Source: Buchananella felis (GTDB lineage: Bacteria > Actinomycetota > Actinomycetes > Actinomycetales > Actinomycetaceae). From it: a stretch of DNA of 64,000 nt. Below, piece after piece: positions 50,693 through 59,353 of the stretch. Both the position numbers and the translations under genes were made by a program. Position 1 is the first letter of the stretch. Every line of letters begins with the position of its first letter. The DNA lies in the NCBI RefSeq assembly GCF_041380015.1, contig NZ_CP159978.1; one strand, written 5' to 3'. The notes beneath the pieces were generated by a model that had not been told where the DNA came from, made no database searches, and saw only the letters and a program-made list of their open reading frames with translations.

Positions 50693-51397
50693 CTACTGGC
50701 CCCCGTAATCCAGGGCGCTAGCCGGGCAACCACCGGAAAGTGGGGCGGCTAAACGAACATCTTGCAACTGCTTGATCTTGGCAAAGCGCTCGCGGGCGTA
50801 TGGCAGCGACACCTCGCGCAGGAAGTTCGCCATCTCGTCCAAGCCCAACTCCTCGAACTTGGCGATAACGCTCAGCACGTCATCCGGGTGGCGGTTCTGG
50901 CTCATCTTGGCCTTGCCCACCACCTCGTCCATGCTGATCTGTGCCGCCACGATCGCCCTTGACATTCGCTCCAGCTTCGCCTGTCCCACCGCGTCCAGCA
51001 CGGAATCGGGCTCGTAGAAAGCGGTCAGACGCCGCGCCGCCTCCAACGCAGCCTGCGGGGAATCATCCACAGTCACCTGACCGCGCACCTGCAACGTGAT
51101 GTAATCCCACGTCGGCACATTCGGCATAACCGCGTTGGTGGCGTACCAGGTCGGAGAGATGTAGGAGTCACCCCGCTCCACCAACAGCAGCCCCGGTCCG
51201 GTAATCGGGGAGGTGGCCTGCGGGTTGTTGCGCACCAAATGGGTCACCAGCACACCGCGCTCGCGATCGCGATAGAAGGGAAGGGGAGTGGCCTGGGGGC
51301 CGTCGGCGTGGGTGGTGACCAGATTGCCAAAGACCACGTCTGCAAGGATCGCCTCTACATGATCGGGCGGCAAAACGAAGTGTGCGGGGACGTACAT
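50693..51397 (-). CDS. PaiB-family FMN-binding protein
   Basis: 234 residues, near-complete match in pattern to PaiB: MYVPAHFVLPPDHV, NLVTTHADGPQATPLPF, LVTHLVRNNPQ, SYISPTWYA and PTWDYITLQVRG. These are split-barrel flavin-reductase-like proteins; PaiB was first described as a negative regulator of sporulation in Bacillus and some members bind FMN or haem. The role here is unknown. TAGCAT (51404-51409), 6 nt, ATG 51397 gives a leaderless start. Confidence 0.9.
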   Translation of the reverse strand: MYVPAHFVLPPDHVEAILADVVFGNLVTTHADGPQATPLPFYRDRERGVLVTHLVRNNPQATSPITGPGLLLVERGDSYISPTWYATNAVMPNVPTWDYITLQVRGQVTVDDSPQAALEAARRLTAFYEPDSVLDAVGQAKLERMSRAIVAAQISMDEVVGKAKMSQNRHPDDVLSVIAKFEELGLDEMANFLREVSLPYARERFAKIKQLQDVRLAAPLSGGCPASALDYGGQ

Positions 51398-51559
51398 GAG
51401 GCCATGCTAACTAGCCGCGCACAGCCGGGAATAATGCAACTGACAGGGGCGTTAGGAACGTTGGTGCCTGGAGCAGGGAGGGCCGACGCCCCGCCCGCCG
51501 CCCGCAGGCAAACGACCTATCTGCGGCCGTGCCGCTTTTGACCACCGGAAGGAAACAAC

Positions 51560-51979
51560 GTGACCGCCAAGCCCATGCGTGCCCTGGCCGCAGCTGCCGC
51601 CATCGTCGCCGCCACCGCCCTGGCCGGCTGCTCCAGCAACGAGGCCGCCCCGGCCTCCCGCCCCGCCGAGGCCGCCAGCGCGCCCGCCGCCGGCCAGGAG
51701 GTTGCGGCCGAGGCCGTGCTGATCGACGTGCGCACCCCGGAGGAGTTCGCCGCCGGCCACCTGGAGGGCGCGATCAACATCGACGTCAACTCCGCGGACT
51801 TCGCCACCAAGATCGGCGAGCTGGACCCGGCCGGCACCTACCTGGTCTACTGCCGCTCCGGCAACCGCTCCGGCCAGGCCGTGGAGCAGATGAAGGGCAT
51901 GGGCTTCCAGAACGTCACCAACGCTGGCGGCTTCCAGCAGGCCTCCGCAGACCTGGGCCTGCCCATCGTCACCGACTGA
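51560..51979 (+). CDS. Rhodanese-domain lipoprotein
   Basis: 139 residues. Signal: TAKPMRALAAAAAIVA then the lipobox ALAGCSS near residue 25. A short Ala/Pro linker leads to a single rhodanese domain: LIDVRTPEEFAAGHLEGAINID and the active-site loop CRSGNRSG with its cysteine. It probably carries persulfide or handles thiols on the outer face of the membrane. GTG 51560 is preceded by ggaaggaaacaac. Single gene. Confidence 0.92.
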   Translation: MTAKPMRALAAAAAIVAATALAGCSSNEAAPASRPAEAASAPAAGQEVAAEAVLIDVRTPEEFAAGHLEGAINIDVNSADFATKIGELDPAGTYLVYCRSGNRSGQAVEQMKGMGFQNVTNAGGFQQASADLGLPIVTD

Positions 51980-52205
51980 GCGCGAAACCACACCGGGTGC
52001 CCGGGGTCGCTTCGCGGCCCCGGGCACCAGTCTTTCCCCGCTTCGCCGGCTCGCCCGCCGCTCGGTGCCGGGGGTGGACTCGGAAGGGCGCGCGTGCCTC
52101 GGGGTGGGGCGCGACCAGGGGCCGCGCGTGCCTCGGGGCGGCCGGCGGAGCGTCGGCCCTGCCCGGGTCAAGGGGGCGGCGAACGCGGCGGGGGCGGTAC
52201 TTCGT

Positions 52206-52211
52206 TAGGGT
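52206..52211 (+). promoter_or_regulatory. -10 box of rsmD (leaderless)
   Basis: TAGGGT, 7 nt, ATG 52219. Confidence 0.6.
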
Positions 52212-52218
52212 GGTGGGC

Positions 52219-52800
52219 ATGACTCGAATAGTGGCCGGAAGGTTTGGTGGGCGGGCCCTGGCGGTGCCGCCCAAGGGGACTCGCCCCACCTCGGAGCGCG
52301 TGCGCGAGGCCCTGTTTTCCCGCCTGGACCACCTGGGCGTGGTGCGCGGCGCCGTGGTGATCGACGGCTACGCCGGCTCCGGCGCGCTCGGGCTCGAGGC
52401 CGCCTCCAGGGGAGCTCGCAAGGTGGTGCTGATCGAGAAGAACGCCAAGGCCGCCGCCGTGTGCCGGCAGAACGTGCGCTCCCTGGGCCTGGGGGCGCAG
52501 GTGGAGGTGGTCGCGGCCGACGTGGCCGCGTACTTCGCCACCGCGCCGCTCACGGGCGGGGCGGACCTGATCCTGCTGGACCCGCCCTACGACATCCCCA
52601 CGCAGACCCTGGAGGCCGTGGTGAGCGCAGCGGCCGCGTGGCTGGCCCCCGACGGGGTGCTGGTGGTGGAGCGCGCCGCCCGGGGACAGGCCCCCACCTG
52701 GCCCGAGTCCCTGGAGGAGCTGCCCGCCAAGAAGTACGGGGACACCCAGGTGCACTTCCTCCAGCCGCGCCTACCGGAGAGCGGGGCGGAGCCCCGTTAG
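52219..52800 (+). CDS. rsmD: 16S rRNA (guanine(966)-N(2))-methyltransferase
   Basis: 193 residues: MTRIVAGRFGGRALAVP and RPTSERVREALFSRL, the SAM-binding stretch VIDGYAGSGALGLEAASRGA and the catalytic LLDPPYD motif. It modifies 16S rRNA of the small subunit. The stop codon TAG (52798-52800) is also the start of the -10 box of coaD, so the two genes are packed with no spacer. Confidence 0.95.
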   Translation: MTRIVAGRFGGRALAVPPKGTRPTSERVREALFSRLDHLGVVRGAVVIDGYAGSGALGLEAASRGARKVVLIEKNAKAAAVCRQNVRSLGLGAQVEVVAADVAAYFATAPLTGGADLILLDPPYDIPTQTLEAVVSAAAAWLAPDGVLVVERAARGQAPTWPESLEELPAKKYGDTQVHFLQPRLPESGAEPR

Positions 52801-52803
52801 GGT
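52798..52803 (+). promoter_or_regulatory. -10 box of coaD, overlapping the rsmD stop codon
   Basis: TAGGGT, 6 nt, ATG 52810; the first three bases are the stop codon of rsmD. Confidence 0.55.
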
Positions 52804-52809
52804 GGGGGC

Positions 52810-53289
52810 ATGTCGATCGCGGTTTTCCCTGGATCTTTCGATCCGCCCACCCTGGGGCACGTGGACGTGATTGAGCGCGCCGCCGCCCTCTTCGAGGAGG
52901 TGGTGGTGGCCGTCGCGGAGAACGCGGCCAAGCAGCCCATGTTCGCCCCGCAGGAGCGCGTGGAGCTGATCTGCGCCAGCGTGAGTGCACCGAACGTGCG
53001 GGTGGAGGCCGTGGATGGCCTGGTCGCCGACTTCGCCCAGCGGATCGGGGCGGCCACCCTGATCAAGGGGGTGCGGGACTCCGGCGACGCCCAGGGCGAG
53101 CTGGCCCTGGCGCTCATCAACCGCCACCTCGGTGTTGATACCGTTTTGCTGCCGTGCGCCCAGGAGATGGCGCACATCTCCTCCTCGTTCGTGCGGGACA
53201 TCTCTCGCCACGGCGGGGACGTCACCTCTCTTGTGTCTCCGGCGGTCGCCCGGGCACTGGCCTGCCGTAACCCTTCCTCTCATTCCTAG
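52810..53289 (+). CDS. coaD: Phosphopantetheine adenylyltransferase
   Basis: 159 residues: AVFPGSFDPPTLGHVDVIERA with the T/HxGH nucleotidyl-transfer motif, LIKGVRDSGDAQGELALA, and EMAHISSSFVRDI. It makes dephospho-CoA in CoA synthesis. Length is normal. The usual actinobacterial order rsmD-coaD is kept. Confidence 0.96.
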   Translation: MSIAVFPGSFDPPTLGHVDVIERAAALFEEVVVAVAENAAKQPMFAPQERVELICASVSAPNVRVEAVDGLVADFAQRIGAATLIKGVRDSGDAQGELALALINRHLGVDTVLLPCAQEMAHISSSFVRDISRHGGDVTSLVSPAVARALACRNPSSHS

Positions 53290-53297
53290 GAGTCCTC

Positions 53298-54032
53298 TTG
53301 GAAGCTGTTCCGTCCGAAGCTGACGCCCGCGCCGACAAGGCCCTGGCAATTCTTGCCGAGGTCCGCGAGCTGGTGGAAAACGCCCGCTCCATGCCGATGA
53401 CCACGTCCGTGCTGGTGCCGGGTCCGCAGATGTTGATGATGCTCGACGCCCTCAACGAGGCCATTCCCGTTGACCTGTGGGAGGCGGACGACGTCCTCTC
53501 CAGCGCCGATTCCGTGCTCGCCCGCGCCCAGGACGAGGCGGACACCGAGCGCTCCATGGCCCGCCACGCCGCAGAGGACGCGGTGGCGGCCGCCGAGGCA
53601 CGCGCCAAGGGCATCGTCGCTGACGCCAACCGGGCGGCGGAGGACATCGTGGCTGAGGCCCGCGCGGAGGCCGACGCCCTGCTGGCCCGCGCCAACGCCC
53701 GTGCCGAGGAGATGGTCAGCAAGGACGCGATCGTGCTGGCCGCCCAGCAGCGCGCCGCCCAACTGGAGCAGGAGGCAACCGGGCGCGCCAGGGCGCGCGA
53801 GGAGGCCGCCAAGAAGAAGGCCGACTCGCTGGTGACGGGCGCGAACGAATACGCTGACTCGGTGCTCGCCGCGCTGGTCAGCACCGCAGACGCCGTGCGG
53901 GGAGAGGCGGAGGCCGGGCGTGAGGAGATCGCCCGCCGCCTGTCCCGCTCCCAGGGCAAGCCCGCCTTCGCGGCGGTGACCCCGCAGCGCAAGCCCGGCG
54001 CCGCCTGGCAGGTAAGTGTGGAGGAAAACTAG
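53298..54032 (+). CDS. Coiled-coil protein (DivIVA/ATP-synthase-b-like)
   Basis: 244 residues. The first 75 are probably folded (LAILAEVRELVENARSMPMT, then PMLMMLDALNEAIP-type sequence). Residues 80-210 are a long Ala/Glu/Arg-rich coiled coil (ARHAAEDAVAAAEARA and onward), resembling DivIVA-like or F-type ATPase b-subunit helices. This gene, between coaD and the DUF177 gene, is widespread in actinobacteria; it is often annotated as a cell-division initiation protein, but the role is unproven. The start is TTG 53298, set by aggag at 53288-53292. Confidence 0.83.
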   Translation: MEAVPSEADARADKALAILAEVRELVENARSMPMTTSVLVPGPQMLMMLDALNEAIPVDLWEADDVLSSADSVLARAQDEADTERSMARHAAEDAVAAAEARAKGIVADANRAAEDIVAEARAEADALLARANARAEEMVSKDAIVLAAQQRAAQLEQEATGRARAREEAAKKKADSLVTGANEYADSVLAALVSTADAVRGEAEAGREEIARRLSRSQGKPAFAAVTPQRKPGAAWQVSVEEN

Positions 54033-54650
54033 ATGCCTAACCCCTATGTGATCTCGATTCACGACCTGGGCCGCAGCCCGGGCGCGATGCGCACCTACCA
54101 GCTCACCGCCCCCGCGGTGGACATGCAGACCACGGTGGCGGGCGTCCCCGACGGCACGGTGCTGGACCTGGACGTCACTCTGACGCAGGTCAGCGACGGC
54201 GTGCTGGCCCAGGTGGGCACCGAGGTGGAGATTCAGGGCAGCTGTGTGCGCTGCCTGCGCGACTTCTCGGTGCGCACCCGCGTGGACGCCACCGAAATGT
54301 TCTTCAACCCCGGCACTCGCGCCGCCGCGATGGCGGAGGGCGACGAGGAGGCTGAGGACATGCTGGAGATCGAGGGCACAGAGGTCAACCTGGAGTCCGT
54401 GGTACGCGACGCGATCGTGCTGGACCTGCCCTTCGACCCAGTCTGCGAGCCGGACTGCCCCGGCCTGTGCTCCGAGTGCGGCATCCCGCTGCGGGAGGCA
54501 GAGGACGGGCACTCCCACGACGTGGTTGACCCGCGCTGGGCGGCGCTGGGGGCGCTCAACTTCGGTACCGAGACCGGTCCGGCCGGTCCGGCCGGTCGGG
54601 CCGGAGACGCGGCCGGCTCGGAGGCAAGCGGCTCGGGCGAGGCCAAGTGA
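54033..54650 (+). CDS. DUF177 (YceD) family protein
   Basis: 205 residues. It has the DUF177 pattern: a beta-rich N-domain, GSCVRCLRDFSV with CxxC, and a second CPGLCSECG cluster before the tail; LDLPFDPVC precedes it. YceD proteins act in ribosome assembly, possibly in 23S rRNA maturation. The Gly/Ala/Ser tail is low complexity. In most bacteria rpmF (bL32) follows; here rnc starts inside its stop codon. Confidence 0.9.
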   Translation: MPNPYVISIHDLGRSPGAMRTYQLTAPAVDMQTTVAGVPDGTVLDLDVTLTQVSDGVLAQVGTEVEIQGSCVRCLRDFSVRTRVDATEMFFNPGTRAAAMAEGDEEAEDMLEIEGTEVNLESVVRDAIVLDLPFDPVCEPDCPGLCSECGIPLREAEDGHSHDVVDPRWAALGALNFGTETGPAGPAGRAGDAAGSEASGSGEAK

Positions 54651-55456
54651 GCCGGCAGGCCAAGGAGCAGGCCAAGGGGCAGAGGCAGAAGCCCAAGGCA
54701 GGCGCGAAGAAGCGCGCCACCGCCCCGGACGGGCGCAAGGCGATCGTCTCCGGTGGGGCCAAGCGCCTGGACGTGGGCACCCTGGTGGAGCGGTGGGGCG
54801 CGCCCATCGACGGCGAGTTGCTGATCCTGGCCTTAACCCACCGCTCTTTCGCCAACGCGGCCGGGGCGCCGAACAACGAACGCCTGGAGTTCCTGGGGGA
54901 CTCGGTGCTGGGACTCGTGGCGGCTGAGCATTTCTATCGCCACTACCCGCACCTGCCGGAGGGTCGCATCTCCCGGATGCACCACGCCACGGTTAGCGAG
55001 CCGTCGCTGGCGCAGGCGGCGCGCCGGATCGGCCTGGGCGACTACCTGCTGCTGGACACGGGGGCCGATGGCTACGGGGGGCGTGAACGCGACTCGGTGC
55101 TGGCCGACGCGATGGAGGCGATGATCGGCGCCACCTACCTGTGCAACGGGCTGGAGATCTCTAAGCGGGTGGTGCATGCCCTGCTGGCCCCGGAGTTCGA
55201 GGACGCCGAGGAACGAGCCTTCCTGCTGGACCCGAAGACTCCGCTGCAGGAGTGGGCCGCTGCCGGGGGCCACACGCCACCGGAGTATTCATCTCATCAC
55301 GAGGGGCCGGATCACGCCCGCGTCTTCCACGCCACCGTCACGATCGACGGGCGCGTGGCGGGCCGCGGCTGCGGCACCTCCCGCAAGGCCGCCGAGATCG
55401 AGGCGGCCGCGCAGGCGTGCCGCGCTTTTGGTGTTTTCGCGGCGAGGAACGGCTGA
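54647..55456 (+). CDS. rnc: Ribonuclease III
   Basis: 269 residues. After a 40-residue Lys-rich lead the RNase III domain shows the signature NERLEFLGDSVLGLV, the second acidic motif DAMEAMIGATYL, and a C-terminal double-stranded-RNA-binding domain from about 190 (PLQEWAAAGG, then GRGCGTSRKAAEIEAAAQA). It processes rRNA precursors and double-stranded RNA. GTG overlaps the DUF177 stop (GTGA). Confidence 0.95.
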   Translation: MSRQAKEQAKGQRQKPKAGAKKRATAPDGRKAIVSGGAKRLDVGTLVERWGAPIDGELLILALTHRSFANAAGAPNNERLEFLGDSVLGLVAAEHFYRHYPHLPEGRISRMHHATVSEPSLAQAARRIGLGDYLLLDTGADGYGGRERDSVLADAMEAMIGATYLCNGLEISKRVVHALLAPEFEDAEERAFLLDPKTPLQEWAAAGGHTPPEYSSHHEGPDHARVFHATVTIDGRVAGRGCGTSRKAAEIEAAAQACRAFGVFAARNG

Positions 55457-56442
55457 TGCCGGAGCTGGCAGAGGTTGAGACCATCCGGCTGGGCCTGGCC
55501 CAGCACCTGCTGGGGGCGCGCGTGGAGGGGCTGGAGGGCCTGCACCCGCGCGTGAACCGCCACCGCGACCTGCCCTACGAATGGGCGGCCGGGCGTCGGA
55601 TCGCGGAGGTCGCCAGGCGAGGCAAGTTCCTGTGGTGCACCCTGGTGGCCGACGCTGCCGGCGCGGCCGGCGCGCACCAGGCACCGCCCGGCGGGCCGGC
55701 CGAACCGCTCGCACTGCTGTTCCACCTGGGAATGAGCGGGCAGCTGCTGGTTGACTCAGAGATCGGCCAGTTCGACTCCGTTGGCGCTCACGGCGAGCGC
55801 GTGGAGGGCGGCGTGGGCGCGGCAGCGTCGGACCGTGACAAGCACCTGCGGGCGCGCCTGGTGTTCAGCGACGCGGCGGGGGAGCACCTTTTGCGGTTCG
55901 TGGACCAGCGCACCTTCGGCTACGTCAGCCTGTGCAGGCTCGCCCCCACCCCAGACGGACAGCCCGGCGGGCAGGGCACCGAGCTGGCAGCGTTGCCAAC
56001 GCGGGCGGCAGGCATAGCCCGAGATGCGTTGGACCCCTACCTGGACGTGGCGCAGGTGGCTGATGCGGTGCGCTCCAGCCGCACGATCATTAAGTCTCAG
56101 CTGCTGGACCAGGGCAAGGTGAGCGGCATCGGCAACATTTACGCCGACGAGGCGCTGGCGCGCGCCGGCATTCACCCAACTCGGCCGGGCAATAGCATGA
56201 GCGCGGCGGAGGTGGAGCGCCTGCTGGAGGCGGCCGCGCAGGTGCTGCGGGCCGCCATCGAGGTGGGCGGGACGTCGTTCGACGCGCTCTACGTGGACGC
56301 GGCCGGCAATCCGGGTTATTTTGCGCGCGAGCTGTGGGCCTACGGGCGCTACGGGCAGCCCTGCCGCCGCTGCGGCACGTCACTGGAGCGCAGCGTGCTG
56401 GGTGGGCGGTCGGCGACGTTCTGCCCGGCCTGCCAGGTTTAG
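55456..56442 (+). CDS. mutM: Formamidopyrimidine-DNA glycosylase
   Basis: 328 residues. The catalytic N-terminus PELAEVETIR has Pro2 (P-E motif); the helix-two-turn-helix contains KSQLLDQGKVSGIGNIYADEAL; the C-terminal zinc finger has C-x-x-C pairs in CRRCGTSLE and FCPACQ. It removes oxidised purines. One 20-residue Ala/Gly insert near residue 75 and another near 120 make it longer than usual. TGATG overlap with rnc. Confidence 0.95.
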   Translation: MPELAEVETIRLGLAQHLLGARVEGLEGLHPRVNRHRDLPYEWAAGRRIAEVARRGKFLWCTLVADAAGAAGAHQAPPGGPAEPLALLFHLGMSGQLLVDSEIGQFDSVGAHGERVEGGVGAAASDRDKHLRARLVFSDAAGEHLLRFVDQRTFGYVSLCRLAPTPDGQPGGQGTELAALPTRAAGIARDALDPYLDVAQVADAVRSSRTIIKSQLLDQGKVSGIGNIYADEALARAGIHPTRPGNSMSAAEVERLLEAAAQVLRAAIEVGGTSFDALYVDAAGNPGYFARELWAYGRYGQPCRRCGTSLERSVLGGRSATFCPACQV

Positions 56443-56551
56443 GACCAGCGTCAGGGGTAGGAGGCCGCTTGCGGGAAGCTGGCGCGGCATCCTCGAAAGG
56501 TAAGGCTAGGACCAAAGGCGGCTAAAGGCGAAGATTTGCGGCGTTAGGCGG

Positions 56552-56557
56552 TAAGCT
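56552..56557 (+). promoter_or_regulatory. -10 box of the LuxR-type regulator (leaderless)
   Basis: TAAGCT, 7 nt, ATG 56565. Confidence 0.6.
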
Positions 56558-56564
56558 CAGCATC

Positions 56565-57221
56565 ATGCCTGAGACCAAGACCGGCGGGGACATCCGCGTA
56601 ATGATCGTTGACGACCACGAGATCGTGCGTCGCGGCATTGCTGAGATCGTAGATCGGGCCGACGGCCTGACAGTGGTGGCAGAGGCCGGCTCCTTGGCGG
56701 AGGCCGTGCGCCGCGCGGACCTGGTGCGCCCGGACGTGGTGTTGGTAGACCTGCAGCTGCCCGACGGCACGGGCATTGACGTGATGAAGTCCTTGCGGGA
56801 GATCGACCCTGAGGTTAAGCCGATCGTGCTGACCTCCTTCGATGACGACGACGCCCTGGCGGAGTCCCTGGCTGCCGGCGCGCGCGCTTATCTGCTCAAG
56901 ACCGTGCGTGGCGCGGAGATCGCGGACGTGGTCAAGGCGGTGGCCGGTGGCCGCACGCTGCTGGACGAGCGCACCATCACGCGTCGCAGGGCCGACCACG
57001 ACGACCCGACTGCGGACCTGACGCCCTCCGAGCGCAAGGTGCTGGACCTGATCGCGGACGGTCTTTCCAACCGAGAGATCGGTGAGCGCCTGGGCGTGGC
57101 TGAGAAGACCGTGAAGAACCACATCACCTCCCTGCTGTCCAAGATGGGCCTGCAGCGGCGCACCCAGGTGGCCGCGTGGGTGGCTGGGCAGCGGGCCGCG
57201 GGCTGGCGCAACCAGAGCTGA
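56565..57221 (+). CDS. LuxR-family response regulator (DevR-like)
   Basis: 218 residues: receiver domain with VMIVDDHEIVRRG, VLVDLQLPDGTG (phospho-Asp) and AYLLKT; C-terminal HTH with LTPSERKVLDLIADGLSNREIG and LGVAEKTVKNHITSLLSKMG. The pattern is close to the DevR/DosR group, often paired with GAF-domain kinases such as the gene at 57685. The two genes are convergent, not an operon. Targets are unknown; regulation of the neighbouring cyd genes is a guess based on position. Confidence 0.88.
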   Translation: MPETKTGGDIRVMIVDDHEIVRRGIAEIVDRADGLTVVAEAGSLAEAVRRADLVRPDVVLVDLQLPDGTGIDVMKSLREIDPEVKPIVLTSFDDDDALAESLAAGARAYLLKTVRGAEIADVVKAVAGGRTLLDERTITRRRADHDDPTADLTPSERKVLDLIADGLSNREIGERLGVAEKTVKNHITSLLSKMGLQRRTQVAAWVAGQRAAGWRNQS

Positions 57222-57260
57222 GCGGAATCCGGCAAGACTGGACCGCGCGAAGGCAATGGG

Positions 57261-57293
57261 GGTGTCCCTCCTGCAGGTAGCAGGAGGGACACC
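57261..57293. terminator. Terminator after the DevR-like gene
   Basis: A perfect 14-bp stem (57261-57274 with 57280-57293), loop aggta. Confidence 0.85.
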
Positions 57294-57339
57294 ACTTCTT
57301 TGGGACCACCTAACGCCCCGGCTCGCTGGTGTGGCTTCT

Positions 57340-57492
57340 CCTTGCCTTGATTTCTCCAGCGACGTGGACCTTGTCTACTTCGATAAGCAGGACCTCCGCC
57401 CTGAGCGCGACTGGGAGCTGGAGGAACGGGTGCGAGCCACGGCAGGGGTGACTTGTGCGCAAACGATCGAGGGGATAGTGCACCTCTCGTAG
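57340..57492 (+). pseudogene. Remnant of a nucleotidyltransferase-family gene (DUF925-like)
   Basis: About 45 codons in one frame give DFSSDVDLVYFDKQDLRPE and ELEERVRA, close to the pattern D-I-D-x-V-Y-F-D-x-x-D-L seen in the DUF925 family of nucleotidyltransferase-fold proteins. Upstream the frame is not family-like and downstream it stops before the N-Q-A-R-V-H block, so only a fragment is left. It lies in a 463-bp interval (57222-57684) with lower GC than its surroundings. Two copies of caatcggtgcaccaaaa lie at about 57552 and 57572. Confidence 0.5.
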
Positions 57493-57684
57493 GGTTGCTG
57501 CACCAGTCCTGGGCTTAGTGAACCTCTCGTGGGCTTACCCGGTCGGGTAACCACGCAATCGGTGCACCAAAACCTCAATCGGTGCACCAAAAGCGCAAAA
57601 GGCTTACTAAGCCTGCAACCGTTTGCGCACCGCACTACGGCGCCGGCTCCACTGCCTCGAACCAGCCTGCCCCTCTGCGTCGAG

Positions 57685-59349
57685 CTAGGTGAGGGGCGCG
57701 CTCCACGCCAGGTGCGTGCCGGTGCCGGTCTCGGTGCGCCCCAGGGTGAAGCTGCCCCGGTGCCGCCGGGCGCGCGCCGCCAGGTTCTCCAGGCCGGAGT
57801 TGCGTGTGCGCTCCTGGGGCACGCCCACGCCGTCGTCGATCACGGAGACCATGACGCGCCCGCGCGGCGCCTGGCCCGCCACGTCCACGCGCACCTGCAG
57901 GGAGGAACAGTGGGCGTGGCGCGCGGCGTTGCTCATGCCCTCGCGCACCACGGCCACCACGTCGTCGGCCAGATCCTGGTCCACGCGGCCGAAAAGCTGC
58001 GTGGCCGCTAGCCCCGGGTCCACGGCCTCGGCCAGCGAAACGCCGTCCAGGCAGACCACCAGCGAGGGCGCGAAGCCCAGAGCGGTGCGCGCTAGGGAGG
58101 CCTCGCGGCGCAGCCGCTCGGCCAGGTCAAGATTCTCGTCGGGCTCCTTCAGGGAGCGCACGATGGCGCGAATCTGGCGCACGGAATCGTCGACGCTGGA
58201 CAGAACGTCGTCCAAAATCTTCACCAGGGCGGCGTCGTCGCGCTCGCCGGCCGCCACGCGGGACTTGGCCACCTCCAGCTGCATACCAGAGGCAAAGAGC
58301 TGCTGAATGGCCAGATCGTGCAGGTCGCGGCCGATGCGGGCGCGCTCGTCCAGCAGGGTCGCGCGGTCCTCGTTGTGGCGGGAGGCGGCGATCTCGAGGG
58401 CGAGGGCGGCCTGCGCGGCGAAGGACTCGGCCATCTCCAGGTCCTCGCGGGCGAACTCCTCGCGGCCCCGGTCGCGCAACAGGATCAGCACGCCGGTGCC
58501 CTTGCCGCGCGCCATCAGCGGCGCGTACAGGGCTGGGCCGAACTTGCCCAGCTGGGGCACGCGCAGGGTGCGGGCGCGCGCCAGTGAATCGACCACCATG
58601 CCGGCGCCGGCCCGCAGTGCGGTCACCGCCCGGCCGTTGGGCGGGAACACGATGCCGATCAGTTCCTCGGTGCCGTGCCCGGCGGCGATCTCGCACACCC
58701 AGTTCTCCCCGATGCCGGGCAGCACGATCAAGGCGGTGTCGGCCTTCGCGGCCTCGCGCACCTTGTGGGCGATCAGCTCCAGGGCCTCCTCCTCCTCGCT
58801 GCCCTGCAGCAGAGTGGTGGAGATGGTGTGGGAGGCCTCGATCCAACGGTGGCGGTTCAGGGAGGCGGCGTACTGGCGGGCGTTCTCCAGCGCGACCGCT
58901 GTGGCGCTGGAGAGGTCTCGCATGAGCACGCCGTCCTGCTCGTCGAAGTCTGCCTCCTTGTTGCACAGGAACAGGCGGGCGATCACCTTGTCGTGCACGC
59001 GCAGGATCACGACCATCTGGTTGCGAATCGGCCTGGACCAGGCGGGCAGTCCGACGCTCTGCGCGCTCGTTTCGTCGTTGCGGATGGCGTAGAACTCGGG
59101 CAGTTCCTGCTCGGGGGAGACGCTGAGGTCTGCGGCGTCGATCTGGGCGGCGCGTTCGGGGGACAGGCCGTGGTGGAGTACCTGGATTGCCTCGCCGTGG
59201 TTGTCCAGCACGGCCAGGACGGCGAAGCCGGCTTCGGTGAGCTCGCAGGCGGAGGAGAGGTAGGTGGACAGTACGTGGTCTGCGTCCAGGTTGCCGACGA
59301 GCGCCAGGGCGGCGTGGAGCATGTTCTTGCAGTTGCTGGGTGCGGGCAT
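57685..59349 (-). CDS. GAF-domain histidine kinase (DevS-like)
   Basis: 554 residues, no membrane segment. Two GAF-type sensor domains (about 1-150 and 165-335) are followed by a HisKA_3 dimerisation helix with the phospho-acceptor in RIGRDLHDLAIQQLFASGM (near residue 350), and an HATPase domain with REGMSNAARHA and a G-box (GVGVPQERTRNSGLENL). The layout is that of DevS/DosT kinases, whose GAF domains sense oxygen, NO or redox; whether these bind haem cannot be told. Its stop is convergent with the DevR-like regulator, the probable partner, and its start is 4 bp from the stop of cydC. Confidence 0.88.
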   Translation of the reverse strand: MPAPSNCKNMLHAALALVGNLDADHVLSTYLSSACELTEAGFAVLAVLDNHGEAIQVLHHGLSPERAAQIDAADLSVSPEQELPEFYAIRNDETSAQSVGLPAWSRPIRNQMVVILRVHDKVIARLFLCNKEADFDEQDGVLMRDLSSATAVALENARQYAASLNRHRWIEASHTISTTLLQGSEEEEALELIAHKVREAAKADTALIVLPGIGENWVCEIAAGHGTEELIGIVFPPNGRAVTALRAGAGMVVDSLARARTLRVPQLGKFGPALYAPLMARGKGTGVLILLRDRGREEFAREDLEMAESFAAQAALALEIAASRHNEDRATLLDERARIGRDLHDLAIQQLFASGMQLEVAKSRVAAGERDDAALVKILDDVLSSVDDSVRQIRAIVRSLKEPDENLDLAERLRREASLARTALGFAPSLVVCLDGVSLAEAVDPGLAATQLFGRVDQDLADDVVAVVREGMSNAARHAHCSSLQVRVDVAGQAPRGRVMVSVIDDGVGVPQERTRNSGLENLAARARRHRGSFTLGRTETGTGTHLAWSAPLT

Positions 59350-59353
59350 GTTC

